DNA of 64,000 nucleotides. It comes from Sialis fuliginosa (lineage: Eukaryota > Arthropoda > Insecta > Megaloptera > Sialidae). Position 1 is the stretch's first letter. Every line of letters starts with the position of its first letter. The translations under genes and the position numbers were made by a program. Shown piece by piece: positions 37,723 through 50,460 of the stretch. The notes beneath the pieces were generated by a model that saw nothing but the letters and a program-made list of their open reading frames with translations, was not told the origin of the DNA and searched no databases. The stretch covers positions 3,472,001 through 3,536,000 of the forward strand of contig OY540810.1 of NCBI GenBank assembly GCA_961205875.1. Direction: 5' to 3'.

Positions 37723-38018
37723 CATATTTATTTTAAATTAAAATTCAGTGGTGCGTGTAAATATTTGCACATATCCCGTTTTAAAATTAAACATACATGA
37801 AACGAAAATGCCATAAACTAAATTTAAGGTAATAAAATTGTTCTCACAGGAAATGGCGATCCTAAAAAGTATAAACCAATCGCTACGAATATATTTTTTT
37901 GTATAAATATCGTTAATGTGCGAAATGACATCAAGTCGATGGACAATGGTAAAGGAATCGTCCAGGCGCTGAAAATTGATGCCAGAGAAGGTTTCAGAAT
38001 CATTTATGTGTGTAGTTC

Positions 38019-38987
38019 CAGTGGCGTAGATAGGGGGGGGGGGGATTAAGCAGGGCCGTAACTACCACCGGGGCAGCCGGGGTTAATACATTTATAGATT
38101 TATCTTTAGCGCCATCGCATAGTATATAAAAAATTTACAAAAGAAGAATGTCCTTCTACCATTTGTTACCCACAAGATATCAACGAGTAAATTTTTATTT
38201 TTAAATGTGTTTTGATTTGAAACTTGTCACACTTACATATTAATAATCATAAGGAATATCTTTCCCCAAAATTTTATTAAAATCGACTATTTTGGTCGTT
38301 GTAAATCGGTTTTGTAATAAAATTATAAGATTTAAAAAAAAATTAGTTTTATAGGGAAATTCATAACATGAATTTTAAAATGTTTTTTTTATTTTTGCAA
38401 TCCGGCGAATAAAATCGTTCACGAAAAACCATAAAAATGGTCGTTTTTTCAACAAGTTACAAAATTTTTTGCTAATATGACTACACTATAAATCGAGTTT
38501 TATGCAGCTCGATATGAGAAATGATTGTGTTTTTTCAAAAAATGTATTTTTACTGGTGTAGTTTTCATTGTTTACAAAAAATATTAATAATTAAAATTTG
38601 AAAGCATTCACATTTTTATTGAAAAACGTATTTTTTCGAAAATAGTCACGTACTTCAAAATTCTTCAAAAAAAAAATTATAAGTGGGGCCCCCTCGATCA
38701 CCTGCTGCCCCGGGGCCCCCGAGCCTCTAGTTACGGCCATGGGATTAAGATGATTAATCACCCCCCATGAGTTTACTTCATGAGAAAATGCAAAGACATT
38801 TTTTAAATTTTCCAAGTATGAACAAAATAGTAGAAGTAAATAGGAAAAACTAAGTAAATTAAGAGTAAAAAAAAAGGTCTTCAGTTTAAAATTACAATAA
38901 TTTTTTTTATTTCCCATATTTTACAGCCACCACTTGCCCCGGGGCCTGGTCATCGCCCCCCATCGCAAAAAGCTATCTACGCCATTG
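38019..38987. mobile_element. Outer TIR element interrupted by a second element
   Basis: The ends CAGTGGCGTAGATAG and CTATCTACGCCATTG are 15-bp inverted repeats with one mismatch. The CAxTGGCGTAG form is common in hAT-type non-autonomous elements. The flanking bases do not give a clear target duplication. A separate element occupies 38051-38741. Confidence 0.6.
38051..38741. mobile_element. Inner hAT-like element with exact 8-bp target duplication
   Basis: The ends CAGGGCCGTAACTA and TAGTTACGGCCATG are inverted repeats with one mismatch. The flanks carry GGATTAAG at both 38043-38050 and 38742-38749, an exact 8-bp duplication, as hAT transposases make. The element is 691 bp and non-autonomous. 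Because it lies within 38019-38987, it inserted later. Confidence 0.85.
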
Positions 38988-39913
38988 AGTTATACACGCA
39001 GTGATTTAAAAAATAGGTTTGTGTGGTCTACATGAAAAAATATACAACGCGGGTGAAGCCGCGGGCAGGTTCGCTAGTTTTGTATAAAATATTTATATGT
39101 ATATTATTTTGTACATTTGTATATTAAAATAATTTGAGATTAAGTTGACAGCTGTTGAACGAAATTAAAATATCTAAAACCCAGTCCTGTTTTGAAAATG
39201 AACATTTTTTTTTATCAAAATTTACCATTTGTCATACTGGCGACCTTCATGCACAACTTTCAAAACTATTTAAAATAAACATCGCATATTGATTCATGAC
39301 ATTTTACAGGCATGGGTTTTTGTAAACGTCGCCTGTAAAACCATCAATTTTAAGTACAAAAACAGATCATTATATTATTCTTATTGGGAACAATAGGCGA
39401 AGGTAGGTACACGTCAGAAAAGGGCAGGGCATGTTTCAAAAGAAGGAATTTTAGTTTTTGTTGTAAAGTAAGGCCAGAGAAACTTTTAAGGGATTTTATA
39501 GCATGCATTTTTTTTCAAAATGGATGGTTAACAATTTTTAAACAAAATAACAGTTGGTAAGGGGGTATATTATATGGTTAAAGTACTAAAATTTTTGTAG
39601 AAATATTACAATTTCAAAATATACATTTTTACAATAAGATATTTATATTCAGACATTTTAGCACCCCGGACTGTTAAAATTTAACGCCTTTTAAAAAAAT
39701 AAACTATCAAAGAAATGCGTTCTTAAAAATACATAATATTTTCAAATAGATAAAATACTTAAATCTTTTAGTTTAAATTGCATTAATGCCTCTTCAATAG
39801 CGGAAAAAGACCTTGATTGGTCAGAGAAGATTTTAAACTTTTAAAATTTTTATTTTGAAAATAAAAATCCACCGTCTTTAAATTTTCGTCACCCTAAGGC
39901 TACTGTCCATGGC

Positions 39914-40250
39914 GGCAATTAGAAGTGTTGTAGTAACCTTTGGTCAAATTTAACGATGTGTGATTGGTGCATTTTGAAATGCCGCCACAAAATTTAATAA
40001 AATAGTAATTAGTATTTTGTTTTCAAATTTATACCTATCAAAAATATTATTATAATTTTATCTAGGATGTTAACTTTAAGTTGAAAACAAAATACTGTTG
40101 ATTAATTTAAAATTTATCAGTTAGTTTCAAGGCGGCATTTCAAATTGCACCAATCACACATCGTTAAATTTGACCAAAGGTTACTACAACACTTCTAATT
40201 GTCCCCATGTTAAATTTCCTATGTCTTAATCAACTTGGAATACACTGTAT
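39914..40250. mobile_element. TIR element family G, copy 1 (left tip lost)
   Basis: Long inverted arms: CAATTAGAAGTGTTGTAGTA onward at 39914-39984 against its reverse complement at 40132-40202, both containing the ACGATGTGTGATTGGTGCA block. The right arm continues to AACTTGGAATACACTGTA. The left arm lacks that terminal piece. A second copy is at 50461-50815. Confidence 0.75.
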
Positions 40251-41245
40251 AGTTAAGATGGGTATTGTACATATATTTGAAAAAAATGTATTTTACCTCA
40301 GTAGCATCTTTCTATTTTTTTAAGCTCTTAAACATTAATTCTATTTGTGAAATGTATCGTTGACAAATGAATTGATATAATTAATAAATAATTGAATGCA
40401 TTAAATTTGTATTTACCGAGGAACCATTTTGTTTCTTTAGCACCTGTTATATTTCAAGTTTACCTTTAACAGTCATAAACACCTGCGAAATTCTGATTGG
40501 TTGTGGATTGAGACAGGTGTAACGAATAGGATACCTGTGATTTGTGTTTGAAAATATGGCGTACAAAATACACGTTTTCAGTAATTTTTGAATTTTAATA
40601 ATTATTCGTGATATATTTATAAAATTTAATTAGTAAAATATATTTGTAATTTTAAAATATTTATATATTTATTTACTTAAAGTAATGCATCAAAAATGTG
40701 GTTTTGAAATAGATATAAGCGGTATAGAGTATAGACCATACATATTTTATTTTTATTAGAAATTTGTCAGAAATACCTGAAATAAAATTAATGTAGTACC
40801 TTTATATTTTAGTACGCCAAAGAAAAATTGTTAAAACTGTGGTATTTAGTTTACTAAATTATATCTAATTTATAAATATTTGCCAATAAATTCTGGGCGA
40901 ACATGCATTAATTTCAGTATTATTTTGTGTTTGTGCCAAACTAATATATTTGTGTATTTTATTTTGATGGTGAGTATACATTTCTAAAAATAAAAACATA
41001 ATTCTTTAAACAGTTTTTACATAAAAAAAGTTATTTTACACTGTTACGAAAAATCGATATACTGTTTGTGAAAAAGTATAAAATATTAGTAAATATATTT
41101 TATTTAAATTTTCTGGAAAAAGTGCATAGTCTTGAATACAAGTACAAATGGTAATTTTAATAACCTTTTAAATCCATTCAACTTTTGGAAAAATATTTTA
41201 TTAAACCTGAAATATTTTTTACGAATTTTTTTTACGAAGAAAAAA

Positions 41246-41355
41246 ATGACATTTAAAACGTCAAAGTGACATTTAAAACGCCAAAATGACATTTAAAACG
41301 TCAAAGTGACATTTAAAACGCCAAAATGACATTTAAAACGTCAAAATGACATTTT
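41246..41355. repeat. 20-bp tandem array inside repeat family C
   Basis: About five and a half units of TGACATTTAAAACGTCAAAG, alternating with a variant having GCC for GTC and AAT for AGT. The unit equals the single GTTAAAATGACATTTAA segment in the 35680 copy, so the array is a local expansion of that segment. Confidence 0.85.
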
Positions 41356-41853
41356 ATATATCCAATCAAATATCAATTTAAAAAAACAAAACACGAATTT
41401 TTAAAATAAATTGAGATAAATCTTTGTAAGGGAATATTTTACAACAAACGTAGTAGACCCATATTATAGGAAATTTAATCCTCTACAAAAAATATTCTAT
41501 ACAATTTTCTCGTAACATGGGTCGTTCTTGAGATATCTTGAAAAAAGAAATATTTTGGGGTGTCACCCCTCCCCCTTACACACGATTTTGATGATTTTGA
41601 AATGGGACCGTCCTCAAACCAAACCCAACCATCCGACCAAGTTTCAATAATATCGGTTCAGTGGTTCATGAGTTATGCGTGTGACAAGGATTCAGGGGAC
41701 GGACGGACAGACAGACAGACACTGAACGAAAAGTGTTTGTGTTGACGTGAAACGGATAAATCAATTTAAAATTTTTAAATTGGAGAACTTTTTTTTTGTC
41801 TCAATCTGAAACGATCACAAAGCGATCGTATCTTCGATATTGCGAGGAAGCAA
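41356..41853 (+). mobile_element. Repeat family C, right part (copy C4)
   Basis: It closely matches 35890-36360: the CAAAACACGAATTTTTAAAA block, TTTTGGGGTGTCACCCC, the GGACGGACGGACAGACAGAC run and the CGATATTGCGAGGAAGCAA end. The left part is replaced by the tandem array. Confidence 0.7.
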
Positions 41854-42572
41854 ATAACTGAATTTTATATTATAATATAATGTTCGTTACGGTCCTGCAA
41901 GGTGTCATGTTACAAAACAAGAAACATGTTCCTAATTATGATCCAGCGTGCGACTTTTACGTCTGCTAATTATTCTTGAAAAATGATATATGATCTATAC
42001 GTAACCTTAGTTCTGATGTGCTTAGAGATCAAAATGGCGTCGCTTGTATCAGTTGCAAAGGCTTTTGCCGCCCTCTGTGCGGTATATATACCAGTTATCT
42101 TTATAATTTATTTCCGATCTGCCGAAACTCACTCAAATAAAAAAGTTATGTAAAATTAGTATACTCGCCATCTCACAGAAATAATATTGAGTAATATTCA
42201 GTAGTGTAATGTTAAAAAAAACAGGTCGTGTATTTTTTAAGAACTTGATGTTTGCGCATTATTTATTAAAAAATAAACAACGATGATTTTGAAATACATA
42301 ATATATTATCTCGATCCATTAAAAAGTTTTAGCGATCCTGTGGTTTTTTGGTTTTGGGAATGTAAATTTACACGAAAACAAATAATAAATAAATTACATA
42401 TTATATTACAATTCAAAAACATAGGTACTTGATACAAATAAGGCCGATACTCCCGAAAACCTGGTTAATTAAGTGAATGTAACATAAACCCATTAACGCC
42501 CCAAAAAAAAAAAAAAAACATGCAGAACTTTTTTTTAAATGAAATTAAGTACTATACAATATATTTAACTAA

Positions 42573-43080
42573 GGCGGCTATTACACTATCAAAGAAATAT
42601 GATAAAATTTCTTTGATCAAAGAAATATGACAGTGTAATAAGTCAACTTTTATAATATTTACCTTCATAATATTTCTATGATCATAGTTAATGACAGTCT
42701 CTTATATTTGATCAAAGTTTTTTGACGTCAAAAACAAAATGGCGACTACCAAGTTATCACTGACAGTTACAGTTACATAATTATTAATATATGAATATCA
42801 ACAAAATCCAGTATTATATGATAATCTTCTTATTGATTATAAAAACCACAATACACGGTTGTAAATTCAAACCTCGATCGCGTCAATTGACGAACATCTA
42901 CGCACTGATATTCAAAAGGCACCAAAAAAGAAGAAAATATCCCTAGATAATATTGAGAAAATATTATCAAATATTTTATGTATAGTGTAATAAAACAAAA
43001 GCTTGTATTTTATCAAAGAAATATGATCAAATCTTTGTCAAAGATCTTTGACATATTTATTTGATAGTGTAATAGCCGCT
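42573..43080. mobile_element. Harbinger-like MITE
   Basis: Inverted ends GGCGGCTATTACACTATCAAA and ATTTGATAGTGTAATAGCCGCT differ by one base. They are flanked by TAA on both sides (42570-42572 and 43081-43083), as in PIF/Harbinger target duplications. The interior repeats ATCAAAGAAATATGA motifs several times. At 508 bp with no transposase, it is non-autonomous. Confidence 0.7.
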
Positions 43081-43573
43081 TAAATATTACAACAAACACT
43101 TTTTTTTATATGTATTTAGAAAAAAAATAACGCTGGGCATTCATGCGAGTAAATTTGAAAACTATTTTGTGTGAGACTACTTTTCTGATATCATTTTTTT
43201 AGATAAATTACATTTAAAAATCAAGTTATATGTATATTTAAGTTATTCCATATGATTTAAACAAAATTCGAAATCATATGCTTCAGTTGGATAAAATATA
43301 TTAGCATATCACATATCTCTATTCATATACACATGAAACTAATAACGTTAACAGAATTTGTTTGCTGCACTAATAGCATCTGATTTTTAAGGAAATATTG
43401 TGAATTAATATCCATAGAAAGTAGCAGTAATTATAAACCTTTTTTACAGGAGGTAGATTTTTTCGTGATGCGTTATAAAATTTTCGTAATTTCAAGGTGA
43501 ATTATATATATAATACGTTGTATTACTTGTATTATATATCTTTTTCATTTAAGTAATTCATATATACTTATTG

Positions 43574-43968
43574 TACAGTCACCTGCATTAATGGTCTTGC
43601 AGTTTGTATTCATTTTCGCTTATCACAAACTTAGTAGGCTCCTCCCATTTGATTATTATAATATTTAAATCATTTCTCCATGTATCAAACAAAGACAGAT
43701 ATTTTGAAATTCATTTGCTAGATAAAGAACTACTCTTCGTTTATAATAGGTACTCATATATATTTGTGTAATTAAATTATTATGTAATCTATTGAAAATT
43801 GTACAAGTAAATTTTGTGGCAATAAAAATTTGATATTCCGAATTTTAGTATTTAAATATATTAAACTTGGTAGAAAAAGATAACCGATGATGTTTATCTT
43901 TAAATTTGGAATCTGTTGTAAGCGATTCTAACCTTTAGGGTGCCAGACGAGTTCTGCAGGCGACTGTA
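43574..43968. mobile_element. Short TIR element with TACAGTCxCCTGCA ends
   Basis: TACAGTCACCTGCA on the left and TGCAGGCGACTGTA on the right are inverted repeats with one mismatch. They begin and end with TA, which suits a Tc1/mariner-type TA target. Non-coding, 395 bp. Confidence 0.6.
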
Positions 43969-45056
43969 CCTTTTAATTAGCAAATCCTAGTTTTGAACTT
44001 CATCATTTGAAATATTTGAATTAATTCTAAATTTATAACCCTATCTAGGTACGGTACCGAATAAGGTCTTATTTGTGATCCTAGGCCTTAATTTTTCAAC
44101 ATTTTACTTACTAATTTACGTGTCTCTTTGGCATTTTGATGTGTAACTCATGTAAAGTGCGCAATTAATTAATATATCTGTTCCGGCAACCAAACGTTGC
44201 TACTTGGTTAGAAAAAATCTTGGCAGTAATGTTGATTTATGTATTGTGGCCTTATTAAATCACAATATTTTAATAAGACCTATCAAAATATTTTTTTTAC
44301 TAATCTGTTGTTTTTGAGAAGATATGTTAATTTGTTTTAGTTTGTTGCTAGTTGCTAGAGACGTTTTATTTTTTTGATAGTTTCATAAAATAAGACCCAA
44401 AATCACTTTAGTATACTCATTTTTAATTATTATAAAAGAACAAGAGCTAAAGAAATGCTGTGAAACAGTTTTTTTTATAAATAGATTTTTGACGATATTA
44501 TTTTAGATTTAAGTTTACAGACCTTATTAGGTGTTGAATTTTTCTCTTAATTGATAATAAAAAAATGTTTTTTGCAGTAAAAAATAGATTGATTAATGTA
44601 AATAATATAATCAATTTTTATAATGATCATATAAATTTATTAAATAGATATCGATTTCTAAATTCATTCTGATCAGTTCAATGATTTTGGTGAATGATTA
44701 ACGTACATTTAAAGAACATAAACCGTTAAGAATTACGTTTTCTATTAACTACCAACTACTAACGCCTTGTCAATCAAACCTTACATAATAAACATTAGAA
44801 TAAACAATATAAAAGATTTTTCAATTAACTTGTTGTAAACAAGATAAATTGTTTACATTTTCTCAGACGCTAAGTCTACTTTAAGATCATTTACCAACGA
44901 GTTTTCACTGACAGAGTAGATTCTAATCTTTTTAAATGCATACAAATTATATAATATATTGAATATTTCTATCAAATAATAATAAAAAAACTATACGTTT
45001 CCTAGATGGATAAATCGAATTTTTACATACACACACACACAAGAAGGACAACATCC

Positions 45057-45330
45057 AGGGCCGTATTTACACATTTAGAGGTCCGAGGCGTAAAGTAAAA
45101 TTGAGGTCACATTGAAAAGGCTTAAAAAATAATCTTTATGTAATATTAAATGTCAGAGCATTTTTTTGCTTTTTACCTTTACCCATAGACTCTATAGGCA
45201 GTTGCCTAGTTGGTAATAAGTAAATTATGCATGAGGCGAGCTATATATTAATATATATTCATATATTTTAAGTACACTCACGGAAAAAATTAAAGAACCA
45301 CCTAAATTTTTCGAAAAAATTGCACATTAT
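45057..45330 (+). mobile_element. Two transposon tips (hAT-like and mariner-like)
   Basis: CAGGGCCGTATTTACA at 45057 resembles the hAT end seen at 38051. TACACTCACGGAAAAAATTA at 45273 resembles a Tc1/mariner end. Neither has a matching opposite end nearby, so both are fragments. Confidence 0.3.
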
Positions 45331-46023
45331 CAAAATAGTACCAATAGGTCAAATAATATGATCCTTTTTTTACTTGTAGGGTATGAAAATTGAAGGAAAT
45401 TTTATCTTCTTTTCGAATTCAGGGGTATTTTTGTGTTATTAAACTTGTTTTTTGACAAAACTGCGGTTTAATAAAAAATAAAAAAAAAGATTTTTTTACA
45501 ATTTTGAAAGTTATCCACGGGGATGCTTTATAATTTTTTTTCCAAAATTTCTATTAACCAATTTTAATGACCAAATTCTTTATAGAGACAACTCGACATT
45601 AAAATTTAAATATATTAATAACTAATAATTGTAAAATGATTTTTTGTGTATACATTTTGAGTTAATTTTACAAAATCACAAGAATATTTCGTTGGTGTGA
45701 ATTTATAGCTTTATAAAAGTGATAAATATTTATATTCGATTTGTTTATTCACTGCTAACACAAATTTAATACCTCCATCTCCCTTGTTTAATTGAAAAAA
45801 TTCTAACATATAATAGTAGATGAGGCGTAGATAAGGTGTAACGTTTTTGGGTTCAACTGACTTTAATAATTTCATTTAACCTTTAATTGGTAGGTGCTCG
45901 GAAACGTAAACACTGTTATACTAGCTAAATAAATTTAATTTTAACTACCTTACAATATGCCTTTACAAAACTTTCACTATTTCGAATACACAATCGGGCC
46001 TTTTGGCGATTACAAAAAACTAT

Positions 46024-46082
46024 AACTATTTCAAATACAAAAAAACTATTTCAAATACAAAAAAAACTATTTCAAATACAAA
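46024..46082. repeat. AACTATTTCAAATACAAAAA tandem repeat
   Basis: Three near-identical units of about 20-22 bp differ only in the length of the A run. Related single units occur just upstream (CACTATTTCGAATACACAA, near 45976). Non-coding. Confidence 0.8.
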
Positions 46083-46393
46083 ATCTTTCACTATGTCTAT
46101 TTCACAAAACTTGCACTAATTTGAATATAAAATGGTGGTCACTACCACAGAGCCTTACTACTCCTTAGCTTGCATTACAGGGCTAAGGTAGCTATACTGT
46201 TTCTTAGATTTATTTAACACTTTCGGCACTTTATAAATTATTGTGTTTCTCACGGCTCTGTGCTAACAACTGACTCAAACTCAATACATATTTTTCGAGG
46301 TCTCTCTACAAAAATGATTACCTAATTTTATAACTAATTTCTACAAATCATGATATAATAACCCAAGCGGCTATAATATAATATTGTTACAAA

Positions 46394-46740
46394 GGTAAAA
46401 GCACCAGTTATGGCCGCTATAAGAGCAAGTTTTCGTTTTTTCTTTTTGATTAATGGGCTTGTTTTTTGTAATTCTCATGAACTCATGTTACTAATAAAAC
46501 AAGTAACTCTTTATTTAATCAATTTAACTACCAAAGTCACCAAATAGTTTGTTTTTTAAATTATAGCCTTTTATTTTGTTGATGTTTTTTCTCTAGTAAT
46601 GGCAAAAGTAAAACCAGTAATGAACATGCAGTGATGAGAATTTGCTAATGGTTACAAAATGATAAGTACTACGAAACGAAAGATATAAAAGAAATCGTCA
46701 AATTTGAAACAATGTAAAATAGTTAACTTAATATAAAAAA
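46394..46740 (+). mobile_element. Repeat family E, partial copy (E3)
   Basis: It matches the left two thirds of 37213-37722: CCAGTTATGGCCGCT, the GGGCTTxTTTTTTxTAATTCTC block, ACTCATGTTACTAATAAAA, and the ATGATAAxTACTACGAAAC block. The right end is missing. Confidence 0.65.
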
Positions 46741-46998
46741 TAAAATTTATAGTAGCAGCACCTAAAAAAATTAAACAAAATAATATTCTTATAAATAAAA
46801 TTCTGGAATATTCTGCCAAAAAAATTAAAGCATTTATTTTAACTAATTCATAAACGTTACAGTGAAAATTTCAACAAAATCGGTTCAGTATTTTTCATAC
46901 TAAATAGGAACAAACAAACAAACAGACATACATTTTTTTTAAATCATCAAAATGGATTCCATTGCCTATAAGTTTGAATTTTTGATTTTATTTCAGTG

Positions 46999-47606
46999 TA
47001 TACCGGGTCTAAAAATTTTATTAAAAAAAAAAACATTATAATTTTAAATTTTCTTAACAAAACTTGTTAATTTAAATATATTTTTTAAGATAAAGTACTA
47101 ATTGATATATCATCCCATTTAAAATTTTTGAATTATCCCCAATTGAAGTTTTTCATTTTTGATATGTCGCGTATGACACTTTAAATTATCCAAATTTCAA
47201 ATAATCATACATCATTAAAAAGTTCGATATTTCTACTTTCCAATAAAAATTTAAAAATAATATTTCATTAACATTTAACGAAACTAGAACACTTTTAGTA
47301 AAACCCTAAAATTTGGGAACAATCGCCATATTTTCTAAAAAATTGAATGTATGAAAATTTTTTTTTTACAAAAGTTTCTTACTTTTTTATGAACTTTAAA
47401 ATGATCTACTTTTGGATACACCGTTCCATTTGATTTTGCTGAGAAACAGGCATGTACCCCTCAAACTACCCCCCAAGGGGGAATTTTAGGGGGTTGAAAA
47501 TATTTTCCTGAAATTCTTTAGTGTCGATATATATAGTAAATTTTTTATCATGAAACTCTTCTTCAATAGTTTAGGCGTAAAACATAGTCTGGAACACTCG
47601 GTATAT
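46999..47606. mobile_element. Possible Tc1-like TIR element
   Basis: TATACCGGGTCTAAAA near 46999 and GGAACACTCGGTATA near 47591 are imperfect inverted ends of the TATACCGGGTGTTCC type. The interior has no transposase. The boundaries are approximate. Confidence 0.35.
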
Positions 47607-48220
47607 TAAATCCTAGCAAGAATCGAACCTATACCAAATACCTGCAACGAACATTTTAACGAACCAAACGGAAAAGCTATCGACTTATGATGTATATATG
47701 CACATTTAAACCATTTAACTTGCAACCAAGAGACTGTTATTCTACATGCCTGAAAACTGTTTATAGGAATCATTTTAATCACAGAACATTCTTTGTAAAT
47801 ATTGTACGACAATTAAACAACAACCCTGCCATGGGGTTCATCTGGCCACCTGGTGGACAGCGGTGTATGAATGGACCTGCGTTATTGACGTCCAGATGCG
47901 ACTTACAGGGAATCCCACTCTCCATCTGGGCTGCAGACGTACTACTTTAATAATATTCGTATAATATTTATTTATTTGTTTATTATTTGTTCCTGTACGT
48001 GTGAATGCAATTTGTTGTTGTAATAAAAACAAGATGTTGCACTGATGGTTGCGATTAGGCGTTCTGGACATTTGGGCACAATTAAAATAATCGTGTTGGT
48101 TATTTATTTGTGCGACAGTAAAATTTGCAGATGTGGATTGGATTCAATTGGTTGTAAATACCTGATGAAAAACTGTTTAAGAAAAAAATTAAAACAAAAC
48201 CGTTTTAAAAAACATCTTCC

Positions 48221-48428
48221 AAGTAAATGCACAGTGCTTCCTCGTGCTAAATTCACCAAAGGTAGTTAATTATTGAACAATTTAATTAAAAATCGATAGT
48301 GTTGAAATAAATTGCCTGGAATTAATATTTTTACAATTTTACTAAAAAATATTAATTTAAAAGACGCACCTGATTATTTTTTCGTATATTTTTTATTTTT
48401 TGACAAACGTCAAAATGACATTTAATAC
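48221..48428 (+). mobile_element. Repeat family C, left part (copy C3)
   Basis: AAGTAAATGCACAGTGCTTCC through GACAAACGTCAAAATGACATT, matching the left third of 35680-36360, including the TTGCCTGGAATTxxT block. The right part is absent. Confidence 0.7.
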
Positions 48429-49175
48429 AGGTTCATTTGATATAAATTACGGGAATATTTTGACTTCCATATTCAACATAGGAAAACGTTATCGAAAATA
48501 AAAACTACCTTATCTATATTACATTAATATCTCAAAACATTACATTAAGTTCCAGGTATTTGGTATATTACATTAATAATTGGGTTATCAATTTGCTCAG
48601 TTTTGTGTTACCAAAAGTAAAACCGAGAAACATTAGCGATGGAACAAGGATTTATTATATTTGACAAGGAGCGTTTTGGCGTCAAATTCAAAATTAGTTT
48701 TAAAAGGGTCAATTTTTGTGATTAACCTTTATTTTCTGCAGAAGTAAGCATTTTTTTGGAAATAAGAGACACGTAAGATAGTTTTTAAAAATTAAGCATC
48801 ATGCCTATTTTGCTTACAGTTCTCACATACAATATAAATTTTGGGTTTTTCATAAGTAATCAAAATCAAGAATATTCGGATTACACTCGAAAGTACGGAT
48901 TATGTCGAACACTTATCTTACTGTTTTGACGGAATTATAGGTTTTACAAGCTTCCCAATGTTATTTAGGTTTATTATCCCTTCAGAACTATACGAAATAC
49001 TGGATTTACATTTTGGGAAAATACGTTCATTATACCGTTTCTTAGGTGTTTAATATTAATTTTTATTGTGGGGATTTTTCTACAGAGTACATGAATTACG
49101 GCATAGGCTTCATAATATTTTTTAGAATTTTTTTTCCATATTTATGAAATTAGAATTATTTTCTCTAGTTATTAT

Positions 49176-49201
49176 ATTAATAATAATAATAATAATAATA
49201 A
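49176..49201. repeat. AAT trinucleotide microsatellite
   Basis: A run of about eight AAT/TAA units is followed directly by ACGCTTTATTTC. This combination is often seen at the ends of insect non-LTR retrotransposons, but no coding part was found beside it. Confidence 0.75.
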
Positions 49202-50460
49202 CGCTTTATTTCAAAAAAACCAAATTAATGGTGTAAAATGCGTCGTAGAAGAGATAACAAGAGAACATTAAAAACATTTGGTAAAACTACATAAGATAAT
49301 GAAATAAGTCATAATACAATTAAAATATAAAATATAAAATTTTAAAATTTAAAAAATTTAAAAAAATTTAAAAAATAAAATTTTACTCAATAAAAGCAGT
49401 TAATCATCAATATACTTTCGTCGACTGCAGTTTCATATGTTTAATAAATATACTATGAGTGAATATATTGTGCTTATATTAAAACTAATTTTAAATATTT
49501 TTTTAAAATTTCGATAGCAATATTTGATGTAAACTTGTTAATTTTCTAATAGAAAGCGTAGTAGGTATTTCATTAGTTTTTGAATACTTATTTTTTGTCT
49601 TTTTTTTTAAATTTAATCACGCAAAAGTCTGGTTATAAATTATTTGATTTAATCCATTGTTATTATCTTAACACTAATCAATTCGTTAAAATAAAATTAG
49701 TTTTTTGCCACATCAAGCAAACAAAGTGTCCTCTAACTTTTATGTATTATTTCCTTCTTATTTCATTAAAAAAACTTATTACGTTTTTTGAAAAATAAAA
49801 TGTTGATGATTATTTTCACCTTTACATACACCCCCTAGAAAAATAAAAAATAAAAGGGATTAATAGCTATCGATAACTTTTTCCACATAAATTATGTTTT
49901 GAAAAACAAATTCTTTATTTTTTCACATTAAAAAATATCAATGTGGCTTATATTTGTATAGCAATTTCAACAACGTATTTCAATTATTAAGATTGGTAAC
50001 ATCAATTTTTGTGTACTCATAAAAAAACCTACGTAGACCCCTCCCCCTCCAAACACTTGCACGGGGCCCGTGACCGTTCAAAAAAAATATTTTTACGTAA
50101 AATTAAATTATTTGCAGAGACAATATCTATTTCTTATTGCAAACGGAAATATGTAGATACGTCTTAACGAAAACGCCGGATGATGACAATAAAATGTAAT
50201 CTATTGTCTAAATTGAGGAAAGAATAAAACCACAATAGAAAGTAATAAAACTTGTAAATTCTGTTATGCATTTAGTGCACTGGGGAAAACCGAACGTCCT
50301 CCAACCCTTATTGAGCGGAAAAACCCATCAACGGTTACATTTGACCTGTAGAAAGTACATAGGTAACAGCGAACCTTTATTATTATTTGGATTAGGCTTG
50401 TCAATCTTTTGTGTTTGCAAATAACCTATTATATGTATACGACATGTATGCACGTATATA

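Larger units (their letters stand above)
37774..39078 (+). mobile_element. Candidate Helitron-like element hosting nested insertions
   Basis: The right end has the Helitron signature: a hairpin with CGCGG/CCGCG arms (39048-39063), then 10 bases, then CTAG (39074-39077) followed by T. The left end is uncertain. A TC preceded by A at 37774 is one candidate. Sequence on both sides of the 38019-38987 insertion lacks terminal inverted repeats. No Rep/helicase is encoded, so it would be non-autonomous. Confidence 0.4.

Noticed and set aside
38591..38917. 108-codon minus-strand frame
   Set aside because: It crosses the boundary between the inner and outer nested transposons and has no protein-like features.
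41104..41292. Minus-strand frame with repeated CHFDVLN-like peptide
   Set aside because: The peptide repeat is produced by the 20-bp tandem DNA array.
47687..47950. 87-codon frame with a vaguely retrotransposon-like peptide (FNHRTFFVNIVRQLNN)
   Set aside because: It resembles the tail of some non-LTR reverse transcriptases only loosely, and no further domain is present. Not enough to annotate.
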